The notes below the pieces were generated by a model. It had not been told where the DNA came from. It searched no databases and saw only the letters and a program-made list of their open reading frames with translations. The translations under genes were made by a program, and so were the position numbers. Below, piece by piece: positions 35,188 to 44,601 of a stretch of 64,000 nt of DNA (its first letter is position 1; every line of letters begins with the position of its first letter). Source of the stretch: JAKASV01 sp963754845 (GTDB lineage Bacteria; Babelota; Babeliae; Babelales; Vermiphilaceae); the NCBI GenBank assembly GCA_963754845.1, contig CAVWHE010000002.1, forward strand, positions 1-64,000, in the 5' to 3' direction.

Positions 35188-35516
35188 ACCGCTACCTCTC
35201 CATGGTCAAACGCTGGAACACTTCACATGGCTCTCAAAGTGTAGTCCGGATCCTATTTTTTTGAAAAGAATTGGGACATAACGAGAAAATAAAAATAGTA
35301 GTTCTGTAGAAAGTTTGACCTGCGCTCCTTCCCCCTTTATCGCTATAACCAACAACACCGACACCATGCTACACGACGCGTAACGGCACGTGTAAGTATC
35401 CAAAAAAATTGGGGTCCAGCGTTGTCTACAGCAGCGAAGAGGCATATTCTTTTGACATGGCGTACTATGGTGGTATGGCGGTGAACACATGGTCACTTTT
35501 TTCGGAGGTCGCAGCC
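35188..35516. other. Intergenic gap with no clear gene
   Basis: About 330 bases, A/T-rich. On the minus strand a 53-codon frame begins MVSVLLVIAIKGEGAQVKL but has no ribosome site and ends just before the hypothetical gene. On the plus strand it includes the upstream open part of the WD40 gene frame. I see no RNA gene or repeat. Confidence 0.4.
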
Positions 35517-37073
35517 GTGGGAACTCCCGTTAAAAATGTTTTCCTTCTTTCTTTAATTTTCTCCTCGGCAACGTGCTGCGGGGCGGCGCCGCGGCTTGTG
35601 GTGGCAACAGCGATTGCTGGCGCAGGTGCTCCGGTTCCCTATGCCGGTGGACGCGGCATGGATGCTCGCGTTGCTTCGGCCTTTTCCGGATCGAGAGTAC
35701 GGTCACTTTTTGACATGGCTTCACTGGCTGTTGCCCGCAACATTGTCGAGCGTTGCAGTGCGGGAGCTCCAGCTGATGCGGTCGTGGCGGATGTTCTTCG
35801 TCCCCGCGATGGACTCCACGTTCCAAGTGACGTTTGCGAAAAAATTCGCCAGACGCATCTTCACGCATATGCGTGGCGCACGAGGGTTACTGAGCATACC
35901 ATTACCGTACCGCCGTTTGAATTACGTGAGGGCAGCGCATCGCGCAGTCAAGATCCAACGTTGCGCATACTCAAATGCCTGTGCATGTCATGCAACGGCG
36001 AAGTTGTCGTTGCAAATGTTAGCGAAATTCCCCTTGAGGGATACGATGGTGCTCGTGGTCGCGGCTATCGCGATCACTTTTACATATTTGATGGGTTCAC
36101 GAGCGCGTCGCGTGGCGTATACACGACGACCCCGCTTGCTTGTGCTCCCCTTGCCACGGTTCACGATTTATCACCCAGTGGGGAACGTCTTGTTGTCGGC
36201 AGAAACGCATACACCGTCGATGGTCGAAAGAGCCGTGGCGGACTTGTGAGCGTTGTCGACACGAGGAACGCTCAAGAAATTCGCTCGTTTCACGTTCTCG
36301 CTATGGCGTCCGTGGGGTCAGTTTTTTCATACCTCCTGGCCAATGGGCATGAAGCCGTTGCAGCGTACGATAATGGTCTGATTTCTACGTGGGATCTTGA
36401 AAATGGCGCTCTACTTTCTCGCGTCGATTATCGCTATCGTCATCAGAGTGATGACTATAAAATCAGCGGGACGCCGTGGTGCACGCTTTCAGACGGCCGC
36501 ATTGTCACAAGTCTCGTACAAAACGGCCCGGCGACCGGGATTCCTCGACTCGTCTACGGTATAGTAAGCACACGCACGAGGGAAAGGCCAGATCCTTTGC
36601 CGATATGTTCGACCCAAGAATTTCCGTGCTGTCGCGGCAGGGAGGATGCTGAGCCTCACGTTCTCGGCCACGGACGCTACCTCGCCCTCATGCCTCGGCG
36701 GGCAATGGGAAGCACTGGTGTGTGCGTTCACGATATGTTCACCGCAGAAAATAAGCACATCGACGTTCCGGAAGCAACTGCGTTCTTTTCCACACAAGGC
36801 CCCTATATTTTGGCATGGCGCAGGCGCGACAAAGACGGTCCGTCGCACATACTTATCGATTCGTCAACCGGCCATCGTGTCCTCAACCTGTGGTGCCATC
36901 CTGCCACCACCGATCTGCGCGTCGCAACAAGTGAGCAATGCATTGCCATGGCGGCCATAACCGGCTCGTGGCCGGGGTATATTACGGTCCTGCGCGACCC
37001 CCTCCTTGACGCCATCGATGCTTATGCCAAGAAGTCACATGGTCAACGAGCGTACTCCTGCGAGGTCCGCTGA
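35517..37073 (+). CDS. Secreted WD40-like beta-propeller protein
   Basis: 518 residues from GTG 35517 (GGAGG upstream at 35504-35508). A hydrophobic leader VFLLSLIFSSATCCGAA suggests export. The body shows repeated beta-propeller blades, clearest in SPSGERLVVGRNAYTVDG, GHEAVAAYDNGLISTWDLEN and GRYLALMPRRAMG. WD40 proteins act as docking platforms and are most common in eukaryotes, though several bacterial groups have them. A remnant of a similar protein lies at 16,575. No catalytic motif is seen. Confidence 0.65.
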   Translation: MGTPVKNVFLLSLIFSSATCCGAAPRLVVATAIAGAGAPVPYAGGRGMDARVASAFSGSRVRSLFDMASLAVARNIVERCSAGAPADAVVADVLRPRDGLHVPSDVCEKIRQTHLHAYAWRTRVTEHTITVPPFELREGSASRSQDPTLRILKCLCMSCNGEVVVANVSEIPLEGYDGARGRGYRDHFYIFDGFTSASRGVYTTTPLACAPLATVHDLSPSGERLVVGRNAYTVDGRKSRGGLVSVVDTRNAQEIRSFHVLAMASVGSVFSYLLANGHEAVAAYDNGLISTWDLENGALLSRVDYRYRHQSDDYKISGTPWCTLSDGRIVTSLVQNGPATGIPRLVYGIVSTRTRERPDPLPICSTQEFPCCRGREDAEPHVLGHGRYLALMPRRAMGSTGVCVHDMFTAENKHIDVPEATAFFSTQGPYILAWRRRDKDGPSHILIDSSTGHRVLNLWCHPATTDLRVATSEQCIAMAAITGSWPGYITVLRDPLLDAIDAYAKKSHGQRAYSCEVR

Positions 37074-37536
37074 TCTTTGGACTATGGCAGCGATTTTGTT
37101 TAACTCAGCTCCTGATCATTCCTGCGCATGCTTGTGGCGGTCATTTTCTCAAGCAGAAGCCGCGCCATACGCTCAGTGTGTTCAGGACTTACGCGTTGTC
37201 CTTGGAGTTCTTTCCTCCTGCAATCGTCGATGTATCCGAAAACTCTTGCATAGCGGGAAACCTCTGCTATCCTTACTTTGGGTGTCCTTGTTTTAGGTTA
37301 GACGTTTCCTAATCCTAAAATTAGACACCCACTTTGTTTGAAAACCAAGTCCTAGACAGAACTTTCAGCATCTGCGTAAGTCCTGTAATTTTTTACCAAT
37401 CCTCGCGCAATATTGTCTCAAGCGGCTCCATTTGTTAGAATAATGGCGGTCGCGGCACGCATGGATCGTGTGACGTTGAGGTCGATAAGAGCTATCCGCT
37501 GTCAAGGTTCCTTTATACGCGGAGTTCGTGGGACTC
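37074..37536. other. Intergenic region before polA, with an unexplained minus-strand ORF
   Basis: On the minus strand, 37100 to about 37284 is open and reads RIAEVSRYARVFGYIDDCR and ARLLLEKM before a stop, without an ATG or GTG start. Next to it, ggttagacgtttcctaatcc with ctaaaattag and gtgtctaa (37296-37333) resembles the end of an IS3-like element. This may be a mobile-element or antitoxin remnant. The polA promoter lies at its right side. Confidence 0.3.
37413..37441 (+). promoter_or_regulatory. Predicted sigma70-type promoter for polA
   Basis: TTGTCT (37413-37418), a 17-base spacer and TAGAAT (37436-37441) sit about 95 bases before the polA start. Four to five of six bases match consensus in each box. 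Confidence 0.5.
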
Positions 37537-40308
37537 ATGGTAAAAAAGGCAGGTCGACGTGCAACATTGAAGCCGTGCGCAACCGTGTACCTCGTCGACG
37601 GATCGTGCTTTCTCTACCGAGCGTACTATGGCCTGCGGCCACTTCACACGCCCCAAGGTATCGCCGTACAGGCCGTTTACAGTTTTTGTCGCATGCTCAG
37701 GCGCATGATCGAAGCTTTCGAACCGATGTATCTCGCCCTCGTGTGGGACAGCGCAGGGCCGACCGAACGACACAGTGTTTACGCAGCCTATAAAGCGCAA
37801 CGGCAAGAACGTCCTCAGGACCTGTGGTCTCAAAGAGATCTCGTCAAGGAGTTTGCCGACATCATCGGCCTCAGACAGGTCGAACGCGAGGGCTGCGAGG
37901 CCGACGATCTCATGTATTCGCTTGCCAGGGACATGAGTGACGCCGGCATGAATGTCGTCATCGTCACCTCCGATAAAGACATGGCCCAAGCGCTTGATGA
38001 GCACACCGCCCTCTACGACCCGGCAAAGGATCGTATCATCGATGTTTCATCGTTTGAAATTGAAAAAGGCTTGCCAGTCGCACAACTGGTCTTTTACTAC
38101 GCTCTTGTCGGCGACGCATCGGACAATATCCCCGGTGTGCGCGGCATCGGCGACCAAGGAGCACGTACCCTCTTGGCGCACTATGCATCGCTTGAAGACG
38201 TCTACGAACATCTTGAGGACGTAAAACCTGATAAACTGCGCACAGCGCTTGAAGAACATCGCGACGATGCCTTTTTAAGCCAGGAACTTTTTAGGCTTCG
38301 TTACACGCCTCTTGCCCTTAGGCCCGGAGACCTGCACTTCGATGAGGCACAGTGGCAACGGGCGCAGGATTTTTTTCGCCGACTTAATTTTAAGAGCCTT
38401 GTGACGGAAGAAGTTTCGAAAAAGAAGGCAGCGTCATCGTACATGCCCGGCCAGTGCTCACTCATCGCTCCCGCCTTGCCGCGCGAAGGACTGGCGACGC
38501 ACGACGCGCGAGCCATTACAACGAAGCACGAGCTTGAGGAACTTTGTCAAAATCTACGCAACGCTGGCGCGTGCTCCCTTGACACTGAAACCGACGGCAT
38601 TGAGCCACTCGTCAACGCGTGCGTGGGCATTTCGTGTTGCTTTTCTCTCGGACAAGCCTTTTACATTCCCTTTGGGCACGTTACAGACGAGCAACAACTT
38701 GATCGAGACATTGTTGTTGCGGTGATGCGCCCTGTCCTTGAAGACCCAAGCATTAAAAAATATTTTCACAACGCAAAATTTGATCTTCTCGTTCTTCGCC
38801 GCTGTGGCATCGACGTTGCTGGCTTTGATTTCGACTCCGCACTGGCGGCACGCCTCCTTCTCAAGGAATGGCAACGCGTTGGGCTCAAAAGCCTGTCAGA
38901 GTTTTATTTCAACGAGCCTATGATGTCGTACAAGGACGTCGCTTCTCTGAGTGGAGCACACGATTTTTCGCACGTCCCTCTTGCTCTGGCGGCACGCTAC
39001 TCGGCAGCCGATGCCCATCAAACGTATAAACTCGTTCAGCTTCTCAAGCGCGAGTTCGAGCACGAGCCGACGCTTGCCAAACTCTATTTTACCATCGAAC
39101 ATCCTCTTGTCGAAGTCATCGTTGCCATGGAGTCCGAGGGAATAATTCTTGATTGCGATGAACTTCATGCCCTTGGTCATACCATCGATGAAGCCCTTGA
39201 AAGCGTTCAGGCAACAATCAAAGACATGATTGGCATTCCGAGTATAAATCTCAATTCGCCGCGCCAGATCGAGCATCTGCTTTTTGATACACTTGGACTG
39301 CCGCCACTCAAAAAAAACACCAAGGCAGAGGGTTATTGCACGGATCATGCCGTTCTTGAAAAACTGGCACAACTTCATCCTGTGCCCGGCCTTATTATGC
39401 ACTATCGCGAGCTCTTTAAGCTCAAAAATACGTACATCGATGTTTTGCCCACGCACATCAACCAGTACACGGGCCGCATTCATACGACCTTCAGACAGCT
39501 GGCCACCGCTACGGGGAGGCTCGCCAGCTCCGATCCCAACCTCCAAAACATCCCCACTGATGGAGTGCGCTGGAGCGGAAGTATCCGCGCGGCGTTCAAA
39601 CCGCAACCTGGACACGTTTTTATCGCCGCAGATTATTCACAGATCGAACTTCGCGTTCTGGCATTTTTAAGCCGTGACGCTCATCTGATTGATGCTTTTG
39701 TGCATGGTCGCGACATTCACACCGAGACGGCTGCCCATCTTTTTCAGGTCGACCATCACCATGTTTCGCGCGAACAACGGAAAATTGGCAAAAGGGTCAA
39801 TTTTAGTATCCTCTTTGGCATGACGCCCTACGGCCTTGCCAAAGACCTCGGCATACCCCAAAAGGACGCCAAAACGTACATCGACGGTTATTTTGCACGT
39901 TATCCGCACGTTTCTCTGTGGATGGAAAGGGTTGTCGAAGAGGTTAAGGCCACGGGTTTCGTCGAAACGCTCTGGGGTCGTCGACGTTACATTCCCACGA
40001 TTTTTGAAAAAAATCATACGCTTCGCCAGGAAGCACACCGCCTCGCCATCAATACAAAGGTCCAAGGCACGGCCGCCGACCTCATGAAGCTCGGTATGGT
40101 CCGCGTTCACGAAGCCCTCAAAAAATCTGGCCTTGACGCGTCACTCGTTCTTCAAATTCACGATGAAATTCTTGTAACCGTCAGTGCCGAAGAGTGCGGT
40201 GCCGCGCGCTCTCTCATTACACGAGAGCTTGAAACCGTCGTTGCATGGGACGTCCCCCTCGTTGTGACGGCACACAGCGGAGCCTCCTGGCAAGCCGTGA
40301 CACAGTAA
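37537..40308 (+). CDS. polA: DNA polymerase I
   Basis: 923 residues from ATG 37537 (GTG 37528 is possible but too close to GGAG). The 5'-3' exonuclease domain shows VDGSCFLYRAYYGL and VREGCEADDLMY. The 3'-5' proofreading domain is intact: DTETDGIE (Exo I), HNAKFDLLV (Exo II), YSAADAHQTYKL (Exo III). The polymerase palm carries motif A DYSQIELRVL, motif B RKIGKRVNFSILFGM and motif C QIHDEILVTV. It fills gaps and removes RNA primers. Full three-domain layout, as in E. coli. Confidence 0.96.
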   Translation: MVKKAGRRATLKPCATVYLVDGSCFLYRAYYGLRPLHTPQGIAVQAVYSFCRMLRRMIEAFEPMYLALVWDSAGPTERHSVYAAYKAQRQERPQDLWSQRDLVKEFADIIGLRQVEREGCEADDLMYSLARDMSDAGMNVVIVTSDKDMAQALDEHTALYDPAKDRIIDVSSFEIEKGLPVAQLVFYYALVGDASDNIPGVRGIGDQGARTLLAHYASLEDVYEHLEDVKPDKLRTALEEHRDDAFLSQELFRLRYTPLALRPGDLHFDEAQWQRAQDFFRRLNFKSLVTEEVSKKKAASSYMPGQCSLIAPALPREGLATHDARAITTKHELEELCQNLRNAGACSLDTETDGIEPLVNACVGISCCFSLGQAFYIPFGHVTDEQQLDRDIVVAVMRPVLEDPSIKKYFHNAKFDLLVLRRCGIDVAGFDFDSALAARLLLKEWQRVGLKSLSEFYFNEPMMSYKDVASLSGAHDFSHVPLALAARYSAADAHQTYKLVQLLKREFEHEPTLAKLYFTIEHPLVEVIVAMESEGIILDCDELHALGHTIDEALESVQATIKDMIGIPSINLNSPRQIEHLLFDTLGLPPLKKNTKAEGYCTDHAVLEKLAQLHPVPGLIMHYRELFKLKNTYIDVLPTHINQYTGRIHTTFRQLATATGRLASSDPNLQNIPTDGVRWSGSIRAAFKPQPGHVFIAADYSQIELRVLAFLSRDAHLIDAFVHGRDIHTETAAHLFQVDHHHVSREQRKIGKRVNFSILFGMTPYGLAKDLGIPQKDAKTYIDGYFARYPHVSLWMERVVEEVKATGFVETLWGRRRYIPTIFEKNHTLRQEAHRLAINTKVQGTAADLMKLGMVRVHEALKKSGLDASLVLQIHDEILVTVSAEECGAARSLITRELETVVAWDVPLVVTAHSGASWQAVTQ

Positions 40309-40485
40309 GTACACCAATCCTTGATCGAGTGTGCACATCAAAAACGTCTAAAGTAAGCACATTTTCTGTGTTTTATAGAAATATATTTTATAATAGCACA
40401 TAAAAAATGTACGCTTAAAGTGATGAATGAGAGCCAACTATCCATAGGGTTCCGTGTGCCATGGATCGAAGAAGGGGGTGTGCGC

Positions 40486-41367
40486 ATGAAGATCACTGCT
40501 CGTGCATGCGTCGGGGGTTTCGTAGGGGTACTTTGGTCAATCATGTGGTGTGGATGTCCTGCCAGACACGTCGGTGTGAGTGCAGAACTCCACGCGCGGC
40601 AGTACATTGCAGCCGCTCACAAGCGCGATCCATGGCTTACCGTGTGGATACATGGAGTCAATCTCCTTGGACGCAACAGATACCACCTCGGTCTCTGGCA
40701 AGCGTACACATTCACAGGAAAAAAGAGTTTTCGCCGCATAGGCGCAACGCTCAATAACGCCGATCCATACATGTTTCCCACCGATGACGTCTTTGTATAC
40801 AGCTGGGCTGCCAGATTCAATACCCACGAATGTGAAAGAGCCGCGTGCACGCTCCACGACGAACTCATCGTGGCGCTTGGGCGATACCGTACGGTCCACG
40901 GATTTGAACCCAAACTTCGCATTGTTACCTTTAGCTACGGCGGCAACATAGCGCTCAACCTGCCACGCGTAGAAAACAATAAGCTCAGTGTCGACGAACT
41001 CATACTTCTTGCGTGGCCCGTCCAAAAAGGCATTGCCGACAGCGCTCACGATCCCATGTTTAAACGTGTTTTTAACCTTTATTCGGCAGCCGACGTTGTC
41101 CAGCGCATCGATCCACAGGGCCTCCATCAACACTACCACCCAACGCCCTTTTTAACGACGCGCCGACTTCGTGGTTCTTCGCATATCCTTCAGGCGCGTG
41201 TCAAGGTCGATGGACGAGCGTGCAGCCATTTTGGTTTCACAGGCAGACGATTTTTGTCGTCATTCCCAGCAGTTCTTGATACGCTCAATAATTGGCTCGG
41301 TACCAGGTACGAGTACCGCTGCGATTGCGATGAAACGCCTTATACGCTCCTCGTTTATTCCAGATAA
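40486..41367 (+). CDS. Lipoprotein with alpha/beta-hydrolase fold, family member 2
   Basis: 293 residues from ATG 40486 (AAGGGGG upstream). Signal with lipobox-like IMWCGC. Paralogue of the protein at 11,043: LTVWIHGVNLLG, RIVTFSYGGNIALNLPRV (nucleophile Ser in FSYGG), SVDELILLAWPVQ, RIDPQGLHQHY and a matching C-terminal HFGFTGRRFLS. The two proteins share the same order of blocks, so they came from one ancestor. Substrate unknown. polA ends 177 bases upstream; the gap is A/T-rich and holds no gene. Confidence 0.7.
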   Translation: MKITARACVGGFVGVLWSIMWCGCPARHVGVSAELHARQYIAAAHKRDPWLTVWIHGVNLLGRNRYHLGLWQAYTFTGKKSFRRIGATLNNADPYMFPTDDVFVYSWAARFNTHECERAACTLHDELIVALGRYRTVHGFEPKLRIVTFSYGGNIALNLPRVENNKLSVDELILLAWPVQKGIADSAHDPMFKRVFNLYSAADVVQRIDPQGLHQHYHPTPFLTTRRLRGSSHILQARVKVDGRACSHFGFTGRRFLSSFPAVLDTLNNWLGTRYEYRCDCDETPYTLLVYSR

Positions 41368-41481
41368 ATAGAGCGTTCTCCTTGGGGGATGGCATGACAC
41401 TTTCATAGTTCAGCAGCTCGGCACGCGAGCGTTTTTCTGTACACAATGAGCGTGCAGTTACAATGTCTAGTACGAGGTCCC

Positions 41482-41775
41482 ATGAGTGTACAACCGCACC
41501 ATAAAAAAGAGCTCATTGCCATCGTACACAAATATTTACCGCGGTGTGCGATTTGGCTTTTCGGCTCCCGCGCCACTGGCAGGCAACGGGTGGGATCGGA
41601 TGTCGATGTGGCACTTGATAACGGTCAAAAAATACCCTGGCACATCATTACCAAGATAATGCTTGATATCGAAGAGACAACGATTCCCATGGCGGTGGAT
41701 GTTGTCGATCTTGCCACTGTCGATGATGCCTTTAAACACAACGTGCTCAAAGAAGGGATTTTATGGACACGTTAA
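41482..41775 (+). CDS. mntA: Nucleotidyltransferase antitoxin MntA-like
   Basis: 97 residues from ATG 41482 (GAGG at 41475-41478). Carries the minimal nucleotidyltransferase signature GSRATGRQRVGSDVDVAL, which is exactly GS-x10-DxD, and a later VDVVDL that can hold the third Asp. In known systems MntA adds AMP to tyrosine on the toxin HepT, neutralising it. Overlaps the hepT start by 13 bases, so they are translationally coupled. Role by analogy. Confidence 0.75.
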   Translation: MSVQPHHKKELIAIVHKYLPRCAIWLFGSRATGRQRVGSDVDVALDNGQKIPWHIITKIMLDIEETTIPMAVDVVDLATVDDAFKHNVLKEGILWTR

Positions 41776-42206
41776 AACTCAAACATACGCAGCTCCTCAA
41801 AGCTCTTGCTACGCTTGATGAAAGCATCGCCATGTTTGATATTTCTGCCGAGCATATAAACGTACAAATTAGCCACTATACGCATGAACAATTGCGTCGC
41901 GCCCTGAGAGATTCCGTGATTCAACGCTTTGAATTTTGTACTGAGCTCTTTTGGAAATATGTAAAACGATTTGTTGAAGACAAGGGTCAAGTCATTGAAT
42001 ATAACGCCCCAGTTCCGGTCATACGTCAAGCGTTCACCGTTGGTGTGTTCGATGAATGGCAAGCAGAAGAGATCCTGAAGATGGCCAAAGATCGTAATCG
42101 AACATCACACATATATAAAGAAGAAGTGGCCCAAGAATTGATTGAAAAAATTCCCCCCTATGCTGTCGTGATGACCACCGTTGCACGACGACTCAGCCCT
42201 ACGTAA
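41763..42206 (+). CDS. hepT: HEPN-domain toxin HepT-like
   Basis: 147 residues from ATG 41763, mostly helical. The HEPN RNase motif is present as RNRTSHIY, matching R-x4-H-x-Y, with the tyrosine that MntA AMPylates in the studied systems. The protein belongs to the HI0074-like nucleotidyltransferase-partner group. As a pair with MntA this is a likely toxin-antitoxin module; in related systems HepT cleaves tRNA. Activity here is inferred from motifs. Confidence 0.75.
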   Translation: MDTLKLKHTQLLKALATLDESIAMFDISAEHINVQISHYTHEQLRRALRDSVIQRFEFCTELFWKYVKRFVEDKGQVIEYNAPVPVIRQAFTVGVFDEWQAEEILKMAKDRNRTSHIYKEEVAQELIEKIPPYAVVMTTVARRLSPT

Positions 42207-42395
42207 GGAAGATTTTAAAGGGAAGAGCATGAAGCATGAACGTACTGTGCAGCCACATAAGACAACTTCGTAGCCGCCCACGAAATGGCCAACATGCCAT
42301 CACTTCATACTTGACGAACTCTAAGAAAAGGGCAAGGATATTTATGCGTTTTCGTATTTTCATTAGTTGCTGTTCTCTACAAAGAAAGGGGTCCA

Positions 42396-42980
42396 GTGCG
42401 TAAACGTCGTGTGCTTGCAGTTGTGCTTTTGGGCACAGTTGCTTTTCTTGTTGCCCAGGAAGTTTTTGTCGCGCGTGGGAGAATCGGTGCGTCAACAGGA
42501 GCGGGAATGGAACCAAACATCGGTATTGTGCCGAATAATCGGGCGGCCGTGAGCAAGGTACTCAACACACTACTTTCGGACGAGTACATTCTTTTGGTGA
42601 AGACGAAAAACTACCATTGGAATGTCACTGGCATGAACTTCAACGATCTCCACCTTTTTTTTGACAAACAGTACGAGCAACTCGTGACGATAGCCGACGA
42701 AGTTGCCGAACGCGTCCGCATGCTCGGCGGCAGACCGCTGGCGACGCTCAGTGAGTTTGCCAAGAGCGCCCGTCTGAAAGAAACCGAAGGCGTTGTTCCT
42801 GAGGCCCGCGAGATGATCGGCAATCTTCTTGCTGACCATGAAGCGATTGTTCGTTCTCTGCGTCTTGATATCGACACGGCGATCAACGAGTACGGTGACG
42901 CTGGCACAAGCAACTTCCTCACCGATCTCATCGAAAAGCACGAAAAAATGGCGTGGATGCTACGCTCGTATATTTCGTAG
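42396..42980 (+). CDS. dps: Dps/ferritin-like protein with an export signal
   Basis: 194 residues from GTG 42396 (AAAGGGG upstream). A basic start plus hydrophobic segment (VLAVVLLGTVAFLVAQEVFVA) forms an apparent signal peptide, followed by a Dps domain: helix with NYHWNVTGMNF (ferroxidase His), HLFFDKQYEQLVTIADEVAER (Asp/Glu ligands) and MLGG. Dps binds DNA in the cytoplasm and oxidises Fe(II) with hydrogen peroxide. An exported one suggests a periplasmic iron or peroxide defence. The upstream 190 bases contain nothing recognised. Confidence 0.85.
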   Translation: MRKRRVLAVVLLGTVAFLVAQEVFVARGRIGASTGAGMEPNIGIVPNNRAAVSKVLNTLLSDEYILLVKTKNYHWNVTGMNFNDLHLFFDKQYEQLVTIADEVAERVRMLGGRPLATLSEFAKSARLKETEGVVPEAREMIGNLLADHEAIVRSLRLDIDTAINEYGDAGTSNFLTDLIEKHEKMAWMLRSYIS

Positions 42981-43126
42981 GTACGAAGAAACGAAGGATA
43001 CGCAAAAAGAGGGAAGCGATGGGTCGGTGTACTGTCGCCTCCCGTTTTTTTTGAGGGATTTGCGGCACAAGTTCTGTGCTTGTGTTCACCACGAAGTTAC
43101 ATCTTTTTGTTTCGGTAAGCAGCTTA

Positions 43127-43155
43127 TTGCCGGAGACATCGAGAGTCGCTATACT
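43127..43155 (+). promoter_or_regulatory. Predicted sigma70-type promoter for tRNA-Gln
   Basis: TTGCCG (43127-43132), 17-base spacer, TATACT (43150-43155), 30 bases before the tRNA. The spacing and boxes are good. Confidence 0.55.
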
Positions 43156-43184
43156 CTAAAAACGTCATAGCGCTCATATCCCAC

Positions 43185-43258
43185 TGGGAAGTCGTCTAAT
43201 GGCAGGACACTGGACTCTGACTCCAGGAGTAGAGGTTCGAATCCTCTCTTCCCAACCA
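43185..43258 (+). tRNA. tRNA-Gln (CTG)
   Basis: Acceptor TGGGAAG/CTTCCCA, D-arm with CGTCTAATGGCAGGAC, anticodon stem CTGGA/TCCAG around CTG (43217-43219), T-arm GAGGTTCGAATCC, encoded CCA. Reads CAG codons. Confidence 0.96.
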
Positions 43259-43381
43259 CATTTGCTGAGTACGTTGTTTGGAAAAAGAATGGTGCGCGCA
43301 CCTTCCAGAGTGGCGCACCCCGTTACGCTATCCTCGTTTACATGCTTTTTTGGTGTATCTCTGGTAGCCCAAACCGTATAG

Positions 43382-44578
43382 TCAACTTTTCTGACCCTCA
43401 CTTGCATGACCGCGCATGAAGGCTGGCACATCAAGATCGTCGCCAGTGCCGCGACCAACGCAGGCATCGGACATCATGTCGGCCTCCGCAAAAGATGGCT
43501 CACGATGGCGCGTCCTGCATGCGTGCACCGCTTCGATGTCGTGTCCTGGTACGCTGCTTTCTACGCTGGCGGGTGTCGTGCGCGGCGCGTCTGGTTCCTG
43601 CGACCGTTCTCGTGCATTTCTTTCAAAACCGGTTGCTACAACGGTAACAACGACTTCGTCATCAAGATCCTCGTTGATGACGGTTCCCAGGATGACGTGT
43701 GCATCAGGTGCCGCTTGTTCGTAGATAACCGATGCCGCCTGACTGACCTCGTGGAGTTTCAACGAAGAACTGCCAGAGATGTTGAGTACAACGCCACTGG
43801 CGCCACTGATCGTCACATTTTCAAGAAGCGGCGAATTAATGGCGCTATCTGCAGCATCTCGCGCCCGGCTTGAGCCTCGTGCGCGTCCTGTGCCCATAAC
43901 GGCACGCCCCATATCCTTCATTACCGCCTTGAGATCGGCAAAATCAACGTTGATGTAGCCAGGTTTTGTTATGATGTCGGCGAGGGACTTGACCGATTCG
44001 CTGAGTACGTTGTTGACAAGAGCGAAGGCATCAAGGAGCGACATTTCCGGATCAACGATATCAAGAAGTCGTTGATTGGGAATAACGATGAGGGCATCAA
44101 CGTTGTGTTCAAGCTGGGCGAGCGCTTCGCGGGCAATGGCGCTCCTGCGGGATCCCTCAAAAATAAAGGGGGTTGTCACGATGGCAATAGTGAGAGCACC
44201 TCCGTCCTTGAGTGCTTTTGCAATGACGGGGAGTGCACCAGAGCCAGTACCGCCGCCCATACCGGCTGCCAAAAAGACTATGTCAACATCGCCAAGCGAA
44301 GAGACGATCTTCGTCAAATCCTCTTCGGCCGCATGCCTGCCAAGCTCGGGGTTCGCCCCCGTCCCCAAGCCTTTCGTTGTTGCCAAACCGAGCTGAATCT
44401 TGGTCGGCACACATGACTGTTCAAGGGCTTGCGCGTCGGTATTTGCCGCGATGCAGACCACGTCATGACAACCTGATTTCACGAGGCTGTCGAGTATATT
44501 GCCACCGGCACCACCAACGCCGACAACCTTGATCGAAGGGAGGCGCGGCGCTTGACCGTCGCACGCAAATTCTATCAT
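43382..44578 (-). CDS. ftsZ: Cell division protein FtsZ
   Basis: 398 residues from ATG 44578 (AGAGGAG upstream). GTPase tubulin signature AAGMGGGTGSGALPV, the N-terminal VVGVGGAGGN and the T7-loop region NVDFADLKAVM. The conserved C-terminal peptide (DDLDVPAFMRG) that binds FtsA is present, joined by a long charged linker. Polymerises at the division site. In the usual ftsQ-ftsA-ftsZ order, 23 bases after ftsA. Confidence 0.95.
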   Translation of the reverse strand: MIEFACDGQAPRLPSIKVVGVGGAGGNILDSLVKSGCHDVVCIAANTDAQALEQSCVPTKIQLGLATTKGLGTGANPELGRHAAEEDLTKIVSSLGDVDIVFLAAGMGGGTGSGALPVIAKALKDGGALTIAIVTTPFIFEGSRRSAIAREALAQLEHNVDALIVIPNQRLLDIVDPEMSLLDAFALVNNVLSESVKSLADIITKPGYINVDFADLKAVMKDMGRAVMGTGRARGSSRARDAADSAINSPLLENVTISGASGVVLNISGSSSLKLHEVSQAASVIYEQAAPDAHVILGTVINEDLDDEVVVTVVATGFERNARERSQEPDAPRTTPASVESSVPGHDIEAVHACRTRHREPSFAEADMMSDACVGRGTGDDLDVPAFMRGHASEGQKS

Positions 44579-44601
44579 AGAGCTCCTCTGCCTGTTTTTG
44601 C

